Assembly: GCA_000434055.1 (NCBI GenBank)
Contig: HF999647.1
Span: 182,810-201,262, forward strand
Origin: Ruminococcus sp. CAG:488
GTDB lineage: Bacteria > Bacillota > Clostridia > Oscillospirales > Acutalibacteraceae
Length of the DNA stretch: 18,453 bases
Reading direction: 5' to 3'
Part shown: piece by piece, positions 7,152 through 14,470 of the stretch
Layout: every line of letters starts with the position of its first letter
Numbering within the stretch: the stretch's first letter is position 1
Position numbers and translations under genes: made by a program
Notes under the pieces: model-generated
The model's input: the letters and a program-made list of their open reading frames with translations, nothing else
Database searches by the model: none
Told to the model about the DNA's origin: nothing

Positions 7152-8047
7152 CAGGTCTCGGCAATTTGATAAGGCGAAATATTCGGCTTTTCTTCAAGGA
7201 TAAGGGAATGTTCTTCTCTTCGCTTATAACTCCGATTATTCTTCTTGTGCTTTACGTTACTTTTCTCGCAAAGGTCTATCGGGACAGCTTTGCGTCGGCT
7301 ATACCTCAGGGAATTACGGTGGACGAAAAGATTATCAATGCCGTTGTTGCTTGTCAGCTCATTTCTTCTCTGCTGGCTGTCAGTTGTGTTACGGTTGCTT
7401 TCTGTTCAAATCTTCTGATGATAAACGATAAGGTTAACGGTGCAATTCGTGACCTGACGGTTTCTCCCGTGCGCCGTTCAACATTGGCTCTCGGTTACTT
7501 TATCTCATCGGCAGCCTCGACGATGATAATCAGCTTTTCCGCTCTCGCCGTCGGACTGGTTTATGTTTACACTCAGGGCTGGTATATGACGCTCGGTGAT
7601 GTGTTGTATCTTATTCTTGATGTTTTTCTGCTGACAATGTTCGGAACAGCGCTTTCTTCCTGCGTTAATTTTTCGCTCACAACAAACGGACAAGCTTCGG
7701 CGGTTGGCACAATCGTCAGTGCAGGCTACGGTTTTATTTGCGGCGCATATATGCCGATGTCACAGTTTGGCAGCGGACTTCAAAAGGCTCTCCTTTTTCT
7801 TCCGGGTACATACGGAACAAGCCTTATCCGAAACCATGCGATGGCAGGCACATTCAGAAAAATGAGAGAAACAGGATTTCCGAAAGAGGCGATAGAAGGA
7901 ATTACGGGTGCTGTTGATTGCAGGCTGTTTTTCTTTGAACATGAGGTCGGAATTCCGGCAATGTATCTTATTCTCTCCGGTTCAACCGTTGCACTGATAA
8001 TTTTATATGTTTTGTTGAACAGGGCTTTTTCCGGAAGGGCGAGATGA
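7148..8047 (+). CDS. ABC-2 type exporter, permease subunit
   Basis: A 299-aa integral membrane protein of the ABC-2 family (PF01061-like). It has an N-terminal basic cytoplasmic segment (RRNIRLFFKDK), a first membrane span from about residue 22, then about five further hydrophobic segments; the loop LTVSPVRRSTLALGYFI is the coupling-helix region typical of the DrrB-type family. A larger extracytoplasmic loop lies between the last two spans (about 220-270). The gene begins within the ATPase stop codon with GGGAGG at 7133-7138 as ribosome binding site, and its own stop overlaps the next start (ATGA 8044-8047). Together with the ATPase it should form a homodimeric-permease exporter of unknown cargo. 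Confidence 0.9.
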   Translation: MTGLGNLIRRNIRLFFKDKGMFFSSLITPIILLVLYVTFLAKVYRDSFASAIPQGITVDEKIINAVVACQLISSLLAVSCVTVAFCSNLLMINDKVNGAIRDLTVSPVRRSTLALGYFISSAASTMIISFSALAVGLVYVYTQGWYMTLGDVLYLILDVFLLTMFGTALSSCVNFSLTTNGQASAVGTIVSAGYGFICGAYMPMSQFGSGLQKALLFLPGTYGTSLIRNHAMAGTFRKMRETGFPKEAIEGITGAVDCRLFFFEHEVGIPAMYLILSGSTVALIILYVLLNRAFSGRAR

Positions 8048-8244
8048 GCAAATACGAGCCTCTTTGGAATTATGTTAAAGAGCAGGAGAATGATTTTATA
8101 CTGAACTATGAGCAGGTTGAAAAAATTCTCGGATTTCCGATAGATCATTCTTTCCTGACATTCAAAAAGGAACTGACGAATTACGGTTGGCAGGTCGGGA
8201 AAATCTCGACGAAAAACAAAAACGTTAAATTTATAAAAATATAA
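8044..8244 (+). CDS. Small conserved hypothetical protein (66 aa), coupled to the ABC exporter
   Basis: A short soluble protein, MSKYEPLWNYVKEQ..., with a helix-rich N-terminal half, the segment FPIDHSFLTFKKELTNYGWQVGKIS, and a C-terminal basic strand ending FIKI. I recall similar small proteins of this pattern (S-K-Y-x-P-L-W, then IDHSFLxxKKEL) as a widespread uncharacterised group in Clostridia; the layout suggests a small winged-helix-like nucleic-acid-binding fold, which is an inference. Its start overlaps the permease stop by four bases, so it is translated from the same mRNA, and a terminator follows. The coupling suggests a link to exporter expression or simple operon hitch-hiking; neither can be decided here. 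Confidence 0.8.
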   Translation: MSKYEPLWNYVKEQENDFILNYEQVEKILGFPIDHSFLTFKKELTNYGWQVGKISTKNKNVKFIKI

Positions 8245-8248
8245 AACT

Positions 8249-8286
8249 TGCCCATTCTTAATTAAAAAAGGATGGGCAGATTTTTT
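8249..8286 (+). terminator. Intrinsic terminator of the ABC operon
   Basis: TGCCCATTCTT (8249-8259) pairs with AAGGATGGGCA (8268-8278), 11 bp with one U-G pair and an 8-base A/T loop, followed by GA and six T residues (8281-8286). It starts four bases after the last stop codon of the operon. Confidence 0.92.
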
Positions 8287-8306
8287 GTGAATAATTGAAA
8301 AATACA

Positions 8307-8335
8307 TTGATTTAATCATCAGTTTGTTTTATTAT
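8307..8335 (+). promoter_or_regulatory. Promoter of the GH3 beta-glucosidase gene
   Basis: TTGATT (8307-8312), 17-base spacer, TATTAT (8330-8335), about 34 bases before the ATG at 8369. Because the upstream in-frame TTG at 8324 falls inside this promoter, the ATG is the better start. Confidence 0.65.
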
Positions 8336-8368
8336 TATTTTAAAGCCAAAAAGAATGGAGATTTGATT

Positions 8369-10750
8369 ATGGATAAATACGCAAGATTCAGATATCAACC
8401 GTGTATACCGATGGGCGCAGACGGCAGAAAGCTGACGGGCTCACCCGAGCACACCGCACTCTCAAGAAAAGCCGCAGGTGAGGGTATGGTTCTGCTCAAG
8501 AACGATGATAACGCATTGCCGCTTAAAAAAGACGAAAAGGTTGCGCTTTTCGGCAAGGCGACAATTGAATACATAAAGGGCGGCGGAGGAAGCGGTGACG
8601 TTTTCTGCGCCTACACCCACAATATTTACGACGGCTTTGCTCAGAAAGAGAAAGAGGGCAAAATCAGTGTATATATGCCTACTGTTGACTTCTATAAGGA
8701 ATACGTAAAGAAAGAAAGCAGGAAGATCCCTACCCGTGCCGAAATCGAAAAGACTTGGGATATAGTCAATGCAATGGATTTCTGCCAGAAAAAGGATGAC
8801 ATTGTCTATGATACTTTTGCAAGCATGCACGTTGTCGAAGCGGAAGCTCCCGATGAGCTTATAAGCGCTGCGGCAGAAAACGCAGACACAGCAATAATCA
8901 CGCTCAGCCGTTTCTCCGCCGAGGGCGTCGACCGTCGTGCCATCAGCGGCGACTACTATCTTTCCGATGCAGAAAAGAGCCTTATTGACCGAGTTTCGTC
9001 GGCATTCAAAAAAACAATAGTTGTTCTTAACTCGGGTGGAGTGGTTGACTGTGAGCACTTCGCCGAGAACGACAAGGTTCAGGGCATTCTCTGCGGCTGG
9101 CAGGGCGGCATGGAGGGCGGTATGGCGGTTGCCGATATTCTTTGCGGTGACGTCAATCCGTCGGGCAAGCTCGGCGACACAATTCCGAAATCATACGACT
9201 GTTATGAGAACGGAAAGATGTTCCAAACGGGTTATGAGCACCTTGACTATGAGGACGATATTTATGTCGGCTATCGCTATTTTGAAACAATTCCGGGAGC
9301 GGCGGAAAAAGTCCGCTACCCGTTCGGCTTTGGTCTTTCTTATACGGACTTTAAGATGAGCGGCGCTTTTTGCGGTGAGAGCGAAGGCAAAATTGTTGCT
9401 GTTGTTACGGTTAAGAATATCGGCAAAGTCTCCGGCAAAGAGGTTGTGCAGCTTTATTACAGTGCACCTCAAGGGAAGCTCGGAAAGCCGTCAAAGGAGC
9501 TTGCGGCATTTGCAAAAACAAAGCTTCTTGCTCCGGGGGAGAGCCAAACCGTGGCACTGAGCTTTGACATAAATGACATGGCAAGCTTTGACGATCTCGG
9601 AAAAATCCAAAAATCCGCATTTGTTCTTGAAAAGGGAACATATAAATTCAGCCTCGGAAATTCCGTCAGAAACACGAGACTGCTCGACTACGAATTTACG
9701 GCAGACGAGGATATTATCGTTAAGCAGTCGAAGTCACTTCTTAAACCGTTTAAGCTTGAAAAAAGACTCCTTGCGGACGGAAGCTATGAGACACTTCCTC
9801 AGAGCGAGCAAAGCTATGATTCGGGTAAAAATAACTTAGCCGATGCAAAGGCTCCCGACGAAGCGGTTATGTTTGATTATGTCGGTAAAAAAATCAGTCT
9901 TGACGATTTTATCAGACAGTTCACCGTTGATGAGCTTATAGATTTTGTCGGCGGACATCAGAATCAGCCCGGCGTTTGCAATACAGGAGCCTTCGGCGGT
10001 TTGAAACGGCTCGACATTCCTCCGATTCCTACAGCCGACGGCCCCGCAGGTGTTCGCCTTAACGCCAAAACAGGAGCACCTACAACGGCGTGGCCGTGTG
10101 CAACGCTTCTTGCCTGCACATGGAATACCGAGCTGATCGAGGAGGTCGGTTCGGCGGGCGGTGCCGAGCTGAGAGAGAACAATCTCGGCGTTTGGCTTGC
10201 TCCTGCAATGAACATTCATCGCAATCCGCTTTGCGGCCGTAACTTTGAGTATTTCTCCGAGGATCCGCTTCTTGCCGGAAAATGCAGTGCGGCAGACGTA
10301 AGGGGAATTCAATCAAGAAAGGTCGCAGCCTCGGTTAAGCACTTCGCTTGCAATAACAGAGAGTCAAACCGGTTTGAATGTGATTCGAGAGTTTCCGAGC
10401 GTGCGCTGAGAGAAATCTATCTCCGTGGCTTTGAAATATGCGTTAAGGAAGCCGACCCATGGACTGTTATGTCCTCTTATAATATTATCAACGGCTGTCA
10501 CACATCAACAAGCTATGAGCTTTTGACCGAGATTCTCAAAGGTGAATGGGGCTTCAAGGGCATGGTTACGACCGACTGGGGCGTTCACAGCCATCATTCC
10601 GACGAGATTCTTGCGGGCAACGACCTCAAGATGGGTGAGGGCGAACCGAATGAGCTTAAAGAGGCATACGAAAACGGCAAAATAACAAGAGCAGACCTTG
10701 AAGCCTGTGTCAGAAGGATTCTCGTGATGACAATAAATGTTGCCGAATAA
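8369..10750 (+). CDS. Cytoplasmic beta-glucosidase, GH3, with inverted domain order
   Basis: Releases glucose (or a related sugar) from the non-reducing end of beta-glucosides or oligosaccharides. The 793-aa protein places the GH3 C-terminal (alpha/beta)6 sandwich first (about 30-320, with FSAEGVDR, E185 the probable acid/base), then a fibronectin III-like domain (about 345-435), then the TIM barrel last (about 505-790, with ADGPAGVR 556-563, GRNFEYFSEDP 623-632, KHFACNNRE 657-665 and TTDW 734-737, D736 the nucleophile). This swapped order is the one described for Ruminococcus albus and Butyrivibrio fibrisolvens beta-glucosidases; all catalytic motifs are intact. There is no signal peptide. 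GGAG at 8357-8360 (8-base spacer) supports the ATG at 8369. The substrate could also be a xyloside or a saponin-type glycoside. The gene stands alone between its promoter and the Nudix gene. Confidence 0.94.
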   Translation: MDKYARFRYQPCIPMGADGRKLTGSPEHTALSRKAAGEGMVLLKNDDNALPLKKDEKVALFGKATIEYIKGGGGSGDVFCAYTHNIYDGFAQKEKEGKISVYMPTVDFYKEYVKKESRKIPTRAEIEKTWDIVNAMDFCQKKDDIVYDTFASMHVVEAEAPDELISAAAENADTAIITLSRFSAEGVDRRAISGDYYLSDAEKSLIDRVSSAFKKTIVVLNSGGVVDCEHFAENDKVQGILCGWQGGMEGGMAVADILCGDVNPSGKLGDTIPKSYDCYENGKMFQTGYEHLDYEDDIYVGYRYFETIPGAAEKVRYPFGFGLSYTDFKMSGAFCGESEGKIVAVVTVKNIGKVSGKEVVQLYYSAPQGKLGKPSKELAAFAKTKLLAPGESQTVALSFDINDMASFDDLGKIQKSAFVLEKGTYKFSLGNSVRNTRLLDYEFTADEDIIVKQSKSLLKPFKLEKRLLADGSYETLPQSEQSYDSGKNNLADAKAPDEAVMFDYVGKKISLDDFIRQFTVDELIDFVGGHQNQPGVCNTGAFGGLKRLDIPPIPTADGPAGVRLNAKTGAPTTAWPCATLLACTWNTELIEEVGSAGGAELRENNLGVWLAPAMNIHRNPLCGRNFEYFSEDPLLAGKCSAADVRGIQSRKVAASVKHFACNNRESNRFECDSRVSERALREIYLRGFEICVKEADPWTVMSSYNIINGCHTSTSYELLTEILKGEWGFKGMVTTDWGVHSHHSDEILAGNDLKMGEGEPNELKEAYENGKITRADLEACVRRILVMTINVAE

Positions 10751-10823
10751 TCTGTTATAAATACGCAAATGTTTATGAATATTTTACCTGAGTAAAACAA
10801 TTCTGTTTTTTTAAAATTTCCTA

Positions 10824-10852
10824 TTGTAATTTCACCGAAATATATGTATAAT
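10824..10852 (+). promoter_or_regulatory. Promoter of the Nudix-fusion/COG2426 unit
   Basis: TTGTAA (10824-10829), 17-base spacer, perfect TATAAT (10847-10852). It yields a leader of about 90 bases before the ATG at 10949. Confidence 0.7.
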
Positions 10853-10869
10853 GGTACGGTAAATTGAAT

Positions 10870-10930
10870 GCGGACGAAAAAACAATGTATTTTGTTGCGT
10901 CTGCGGTAAATCCGTGCGCATTCGGCACAC
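10870..10930 (+). promoter_or_regulatory. Structured 5' leader ahead of the Nudix-fusion gene
   Basis: GCGGACG (10870-10876) pairs with CGTCTGC (10898-10904) with one G-U pair, and AACAA (10881-10885) with TTGTT (10892-10896) inside it: one long stem with a small internal bulge. A second hairpin, CCGTG/CACGG (about 10912-10932), sits just before GGAGG at 10934-10938. No U-run follows, so these are not terminators; they could govern ribosome access. No named riboswitch recognised. Confidence 0.4.
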
Positions 10931-10948
10931 GGTGGAGGAGTTAGGAAC

Positions 10949-11689
10949 ATGCTTGGTAAATATGTTCGTATCAAGGTGACTCATCCGATCCACTCTTACA
11001 GCAATGAACAGGGCTTTACCTATGAACTGAACTACGGCGAGGTCGAGGGGGCTAAGCAGTTCAACGCTTCTGTTAAAGGCGCATTCATCATGGGTATCAA
11101 TCATCCCGTGCGAAGCTTTGACGGAAGGGTAGTCGGCATCGTCAGGTATGACGGCAGTAATGAAACAGATTGGGTTGTAGCGCCTAAAAGTACAAGGTTC
11201 ATCAACATTGACATCGCAAACGGCATTGACTTTGCGGTGAAGAACAAAAATCACACACTGGAGTGCCTTTATGAGCGTTCCTGCGGAGCGGTTGTTTACA
11301 GGAACATCGGCGGAATGATTCGTTTTCTGCTTATCAAGAACAGACGAAGCGCCCATTGGGGTTTTCCGAAGGGTCACGTTGAGCAGGGCGAAAACGACCA
11401 TCAGACGGCTTACCGCGAGGTGCTTGAGGAGACGGGAATCAGAATTAACATTCAGCCCGATTTCGTCACAAAAAGTCAGTACACCATTCAGGGCAAGGTT
11501 GAGAAAAACGTAAATATTTTTCTTGCCTCGACCCAGGATACTCAGACGGTCATCCAAAAGGAAGAAATTGAAGATTATATTTGGCTCGGATATGAAAAAG
11601 CTCTTAATAAGCTTCGCTTTGAGAACGACAGAAACATTCTTTCCAAGGCTTATAATTATCTTCTGAACAAAAAAATTATAACGGAGTAA
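10949..11689 (+). CDS. Pyrophosphatase-like domain fused to a Nudix hydrolase
   Basis: A 246-aa two-part protein. Residues 1-95 (MLGKYVRIKVTHPIHSY..., LNYGEVEGA, FIMGINHPVRSFDGRVVGIVRYDG, DWVVAP) resemble a small clostridial group usually annotated as inorganic pyrophosphatase and typically stand-alone at about 100 aa; they lack the D-x-D-P-x-D signature, so pyrophosphatase activity is doubtful. Residues about 105-240 are a Nudix hydrolase (PF00293) with the complete box G142-x5-E148-x7-REVLEETGI (156-164), which binds the catalytic metals and cleaves nucleoside diphosphate-X compounds. WGFPKGHVEQGE is the form common in Ap4A-type Nudix enzymes, suggesting a dinucleoside polyphosphate or other (p)ppN substrate. 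Strong GGAGG (10934-10938) 10 bases before the ATG. The next gene starts 4 bases after the stop. Confidence 0.88.
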   Translation: MLGKYVRIKVTHPIHSYSNEQGFTYELNYGEVEGAKQFNASVKGAFIMGINHPVRSFDGRVVGIVRYDGSNETDWVVAPKSTRFINIDIANGIDFAVKNKNHTLECLYERSCGAVVYRNIGGMIRFLLIKNRRSAHWGFPKGHVEQGENDHQTAYREVLEETGIRINIQPDFVTKSQYTIQGKVEKNVNIFLASTQDTQTVIQKEEIEDYIWLGYEKALNKLRFENDRNILSKAYNYLLNKKIITE

Positions 11690-11693
11690 AAAG

Positions 11694-12194
11694 ATGACAG
11701 ACCAAATAATTCAGTCTATTGTAACCTTTTTTCAGGATAAAATCCCAAACGAACTTACGGTTTTTATTATTTCCGTGCTTCCGGTTCTTGAGCTGAGGGG
11801 CGGTCTTATCGCCGCAAAGCTTCTGGATATGAATATTATCAGAGCATTTATTGTTTGCTATTTGGGCAATATGCTCCCGATTCCGTTTATCCTTCTTTTC
11901 CTAAGAAAGATATTTGATCTTATGAGAAAATCAAAGAAGCTCGGCAAAATTGTAGGCAAGCTGGAGCATAAGGCTGAAAAGCACCGCAAAACGATTGACA
12001 AATACGGCGCATGGGGTCTTTTGGTTCTTGTTGCGATTCCGTTACCCGGAACGGGTGGCTGGACAGGCGCACTTGTTGCCGAAATTATGGATATTAAATT
12101 CAAAAAAGCTCTGCCGATTATCGCTCTCGGCGTGCTGATAGCGGGATTTATAGTAGGAGCGTTGTTCTACGGCTTGCTCGGAAACGTGATTTAA
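11694..12194 (+). CDS. Small multidrug export family membrane protein (COG2426)
   Basis: A 166-aa integral membrane protein of PF06695 (annotated as putative small multidrug export protein; the transport role of the family is poorly established). Recognisable family motifs are LPVLELRGGLIAA (about residues 29-41) and the re-entrant-loop-like VAIPLPGTGGWTGALVA (about 112-128), both sharing the LPxxELRG / PLPGTGxWxG pattern. About four hydrophobic segments are visible, plus a basic loop (KKLGKIVGKLEHKAEKHRK, about 81-101). The start lies 4 bases after the Nudix stop, with CGGAG at the end of the upstream gene as ribosome binding site, so the two genes are co-translated. A strong terminator follows. 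The direct substrate is unknown. Confidence 0.88.
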   Translation: MTDQIIQSIVTFFQDKIPNELTVFIISVLPVLELRGGLIAAKLLDMNIIRAFIVCYLGNMLPIPFILLFLRKIFDLMRKSKKLGKIVGKLEHKAEKHRKTIDKYGAWGLLVLVAIPLPGTGGWTGALVAEIMDIKFKKALPIIALGVLIAGFIVGALFYGLLGNVI

Positions 12195-12238
12195 CGCAAT
12201 ACCGCATAAATCGTCTTTATAATTAAATAACTGCAATG

Positions 12239-12273
12239 CGGACAGGGAAGAAACCTGTCCGTTTTTGTTTTTG
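12239..12273 (+). terminator. Intrinsic terminator after the COG2426 gene
   Basis: CGGACAGG (12239-12246) pairs with CCTGTCCG (12254-12261) around a 7-base loop and is followed by TTTTTGTTTTTG. It separates the Nudix unit from the pyrH cluster. Confidence 0.92.
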
Positions 12274-12316
12274 TAAAAATATTTTTGAATTTTTCGTGAA
12301 AAATATGATTTTTCAC

Positions 12317-12345
12317 TTTACATAACCGCCGTTTTAAAGTAAAAT
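12317..12345 (+). promoter_or_regulatory. Promoter of the pyrH-frr-uppS-cdsA-dxr-rseP cluster
   Basis: TTTACA (12317-12322), 17-base spacer, TAAAAT (12340-12345). It lies about 28 bases upstream of the pyrH ribosome binding site. In many Firmicutes pyrH follows rpsB-tsf; here the cluster starts with its own promoter instead. Confidence 0.65.
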
Positions 12346-12379
12346 ATATACGATATATTAGGGCAGTGGGGGTATTCAG

Positions 12380-13078
12380 ATGTATAAAAGAATTCTGCTG
12401 AAGCTCAGCGGTGAGGTTCTTGCCGGCGAGCAGGGTCACGGAATTGATTTTGACATGGTGACCAATGTTTGTACATACGTTAAAAAGGTTGCCGATATGG
12501 GGGTTCAGATTGGTCTCGTTGTCGGCGGCGGAAACTTCTGGCGCGGAAGAAGCAGCGGCACAATGAACCGCACAAGAGCCGATAACATGGGTATGCTTGC
12601 AACGGTTATGAATTCGCTTGCTCTTTGTGAGGCTCTCGAGCAGCTCGGCGTTAAGGCGAGAGTTATGTCGGCGGTAGGTATGCAGCCGATTGCAGAGCAG
12701 TATGTTGCCCGTGACGCGGTCGCTCATCTCAACGAAGGCGAGGTTGTTATCTTCGGATGCGGCACAGGCTGCCCGTTCTTCTCAACCGATACAACGGCGG
12801 CGCTCAGAGCGGCTGAAATCGAAGCCGATGTTATATTCAAGGCAACTAATGTTGACGGCGTTTTTGATAAGGACCCGAACAAGTTCAGCGATGCGGTCAA
12901 GTATGATACGCTCACTCATTCCGAGGTTCTTGCCAAGGGGCTCAAGGTAATGGACAGCACGGCTGCTTCGCTTTGCAGGGATAATTCAATAGCAATTCTC
13001 GTTTTCAACCTTGAAGATCCCGAGAATATCATCAGAGCCGTTAAAGGCGAAAATATAGGCACACTCGTTAAAGAATAA
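12380..13078 (+). CDS. pyrH: UMP kinase (uridylate kinase)
   Basis: Phosphorylates UMP to UDP with ATP, the committed step toward UTP and CTP; a cytoplasmic homohexamer of the amino-acid kinase fold, unrelated to eukaryotic UMP/CMP kinase. The 232-aa length is normal. Visible motifs: KLSGE (8-12) for phosphate binding, VVGGGNFWRG (47-56), RADNMGMLAT (66-75) contacting UMP, the TGCPFFSTDTTA segment (129-140) and KATNVDGVFDKDP (154-166) near the ATP site. GGGGG upstream at 12368-12372 serves as the ribosome binding site. It heads the cluster with frr, the usual Firmicutes pairing. UTP inhibition and GTP activation are known for the family. Confidence 0.98.
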   Translation: MYKRILLKLSGEVLAGEQGHGIDFDMVTNVCTYVKKVADMGVQIGLVVGGGNFWRGRSSGTMNRTRADNMGMLATVMNSLALCEALEQLGVKARVMSAVGMQPIAEQYVARDAVAHLNEGEVVIFGCGTGCPFFSTDTTAALRAAEIEADVIFKATNVDGVFDKDPNKFSDAVKYDTLTHSEVLAKGLKVMDSTAASLCRDNSIAILVFNLEDPENIIRAVKGENIGTLVKE

Positions 13079-13110
13079 AAATATAAATAAATCAAGTAAG
13101 GAGAATTTTC

Positions 13111-13665
13111 ATGAAAGAAGTTTACAGCAATACCAGAGAAAAAATGACAAAGACGGTTTCTGTTCTCGGCAAGGACTATGCTTCAATCAGAGCAGGCCGC
13201 GCAAATCCGGGCGTACTTGACAAGGTTCTTGTTGATTACTACGGAGTTCCGACGCCAATCAATCAGATGGCTGCAATCTCGGTTTCAGAGGCTCGCATTC
13301 TTGTTATTCAGCCGTGGGATAAGTCCACGCTTACCCCGATTTACAAGGCAATTCAGGCATCCGATATCGGCATCAATCCGCAGAATGACGGATCCGTTAT
13401 TCGCCTTACCTTCCCTCAGCTCACAGAGGACAGACGTAAGGAGATCGTTAAGGAAATCAAGAAAATGGCAGAGGATTCAAAGGTTGCTATCCGTTCGATC
13501 CGCCGTGACGCTATCGACAAGATTAAGAAAATGCAGAAGGCATCGGAAATCACCGAGGATGACCTCAAGAACGGCGAGGACGAGCTTCAGAAGATTACCG
13601 ATGAATTCATCAAGGAGATCGACGCAGCTGCTTCAACAAAAGAAAAGGAAGTTATGTCAATATAA
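13111..13665 (+). CDS. frr: Ribosome recycling factor
   Basis: Together with EF-G splits the post-termination ribosome so the subunits can be reused. The 184-aa length is typical (about 185). Diagnostic segments: ASIRAGRANPGVLDKVLVDYYGVPTPINQMA in the N-terminal helix and hinge, ISVSEARILVIQPWD in the beta domain, and the long C-terminal helix with RRKEIVKEIKKMAEDSKVAIRSIRRDAIDKIKK, where the conserved arginines contact 23S rRNA. TAAGGAG 10 bases before the ATG is a good ribosome binding site. It lies 32 bases after pyrH and in the same transcript. Confidence 0.98.
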   Translation: MKEVYSNTREKMTKTVSVLGKDYASIRAGRANPGVLDKVLVDYYGVPTPINQMAAISVSEARILVIQPWDKSTLTPIYKAIQASDIGINPQNDGSVIRLTFPQLTEDRRKEIVKEIKKMAEDSKVAIRSIRRDAIDKIKKMQKASEITEDDLKNGEDELQKITDEFIKEIDAAASTKEKEVMSI

Positions 13666-13689
13666 AATTGCGTACGCTTTGATTATTTT

Positions 13690-13718
13690 AACAGGCAGGC
13701 TTTCACGGTCTGCCTGTT
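13690..13718 (+). other. Hairpin without U-tract between frr and uppS
   Basis: AACAGGCAG (13690-13698) pairs with CTGCCTGTT (13710-13718); one G-U and one C-G pair extend the stem to 11 bp. No T-run follows on either strand, so it is not an ordinary terminator. CCTGTT occurs again at 13734-13739, directly before the uppS ATG, and could pair with AACAGG (13690-13695) instead. Possible roles are RNA stability, processing, or modulation of uppS translation. Confidence 0.5.
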
Positions 13719-13739
13719 GTCAATAGAGGAGAACCTGTT

Positions 13740-14456
13740 ATGGAAGAAAGAAAAGTTCCGACACACATCGGTATAATCATGGACGGCAACGGTCGCTGGG
13801 CAAAGCAGCGAGGCTTGCCGCGTTCCGAGGGTCATAAAGCCGGTGCAAAGGTGTTCAAACAGATTTGCGATTATGCAGGAGAAATAGGTGTACAAAGCAT
13901 TACTTTTTATGCGTTCTCAACCGAGAATTGGAAGCGACCTCCCGAGGAGGTTTCGTCACTCATGGATCTTTTCCGTGAATATATGCACGAGGCCGAGGAC
14001 AGAAAAGCCGAAAATCTTCAAAAGGGCATGAGAATGCACTTCATCGGACACCGTGAGGGTATTCCCGAGGATCTGCTCAATCTCTTTGACACCTCCGAGG
14101 AAGAGTCAAGAGGCGCCGAAAAATACGATGTCAATATCGCCATCAATTACGGCGGCAGGCTTGAGATTGTCGATGCTGTCAAACAGCTCGGCGAAAAAAT
14201 CAAGGCCGGCGAGCTTGATCCGGCCGACATCACCGAGGACGATATTTCCTCTCATCTCTATACCGCAGGACAAAGCGACCCCGATTTGATCATTCGACCC
14301 AGCGGCGAATACCGTCTCTCAAACTTTCTTACCTGGCAGTCGGCATATTCCGAGCTTTGGTTTTCCGACATTCTTTGGCCGGACTTCACTCCTGCCGATC
14401 TCGACAAGGCAATAGACGATTATAATAAGCGCAACCGTCGTTTCGGCGGCGTCTAA
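13740..14456 (+). CDS. uppS: Isoprenyl (undecaprenyl-diphosphate) synthase
   Basis: Cis-prenyltransferase that adds isopentenyl units to farnesyl-PP to make the C55 carrier for peptidoglycan and wall polymers. The 238-aa protein shows the five conserved regions of the family: HIGIIMDGNGRWA (9-21, catalytic D15), GHKAGAK, YAFSTENWKRP (57-67), NIAINYGGRLEIVDA, and DLIIRPSGEYRLSNFLTWQSAYSELWF with the C-terminal magnesium and diphosphate ligands. Nothing is missing. GAGGAG (13726-13731) with an 8-base spacer supports the ATG. Neighbours cdsA and dxr belong to the same lipid and isoprenoid supply theme. Chain length (C55 against shorter) cannot be read directly but is implied by context. Confidence 0.97.
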   Translation: MEERKVPTHIGIIMDGNGRWAKQRGLPRSEGHKAGAKVFKQICDYAGEIGVQSITFYAFSTENWKRPPEEVSSLMDLFREYMHEAEDRKAENLQKGMRMHFIGHREGIPEDLLNLFDTSEEESRGAEKYDVNIAINYGGRLEIVDAVKQLGEKIKAGELDPADITEDDISSHLYTAGQSDPDLIIRPSGEYRLSNFLTWQSAYSELWFSDILWPDFTPADLDKAIDDYNKRNRRFGGV

Positions 14457-14470
14457 GTTCGTATAAAATC

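Noticed and set aside
8324..8368. N-terminal extension of the GH3 gene from a TTG at 8324
   Set aside because: This TTG lies in the spacer of the TTGATT/TATTAT promoter, and the extra residues (FYYYFKAKKNGDLI) are not GH3-like; the ATG at 8369 has GGAG at the proper distance.
10794..10812. AAAACA-ATTC-TGTTTTTTT as a terminator for the GH3 gene
   Set aside because: The stem has only six mostly A-T pairs, too weak to call; no other candidate was found before the next promoter.
10832..11557. 241-aa minus-strand frame over the Nudix gene
   Set aside because: Antisense shadow; the plus strand encodes a complete Nudix protein with promoter and ribosome binding site.
12191..12727. 178-aa minus-strand frame over the pyrH start
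   Set aside because: It crosses the terminator and promoter region and overlaps a certain gene; no family features.
13178..13726. 182-aa frame on the plus strand overlapping frr
   Set aside because: Arginine/serine-rich shadow of frr in another frame, without ribosome binding site or recognisable domain.
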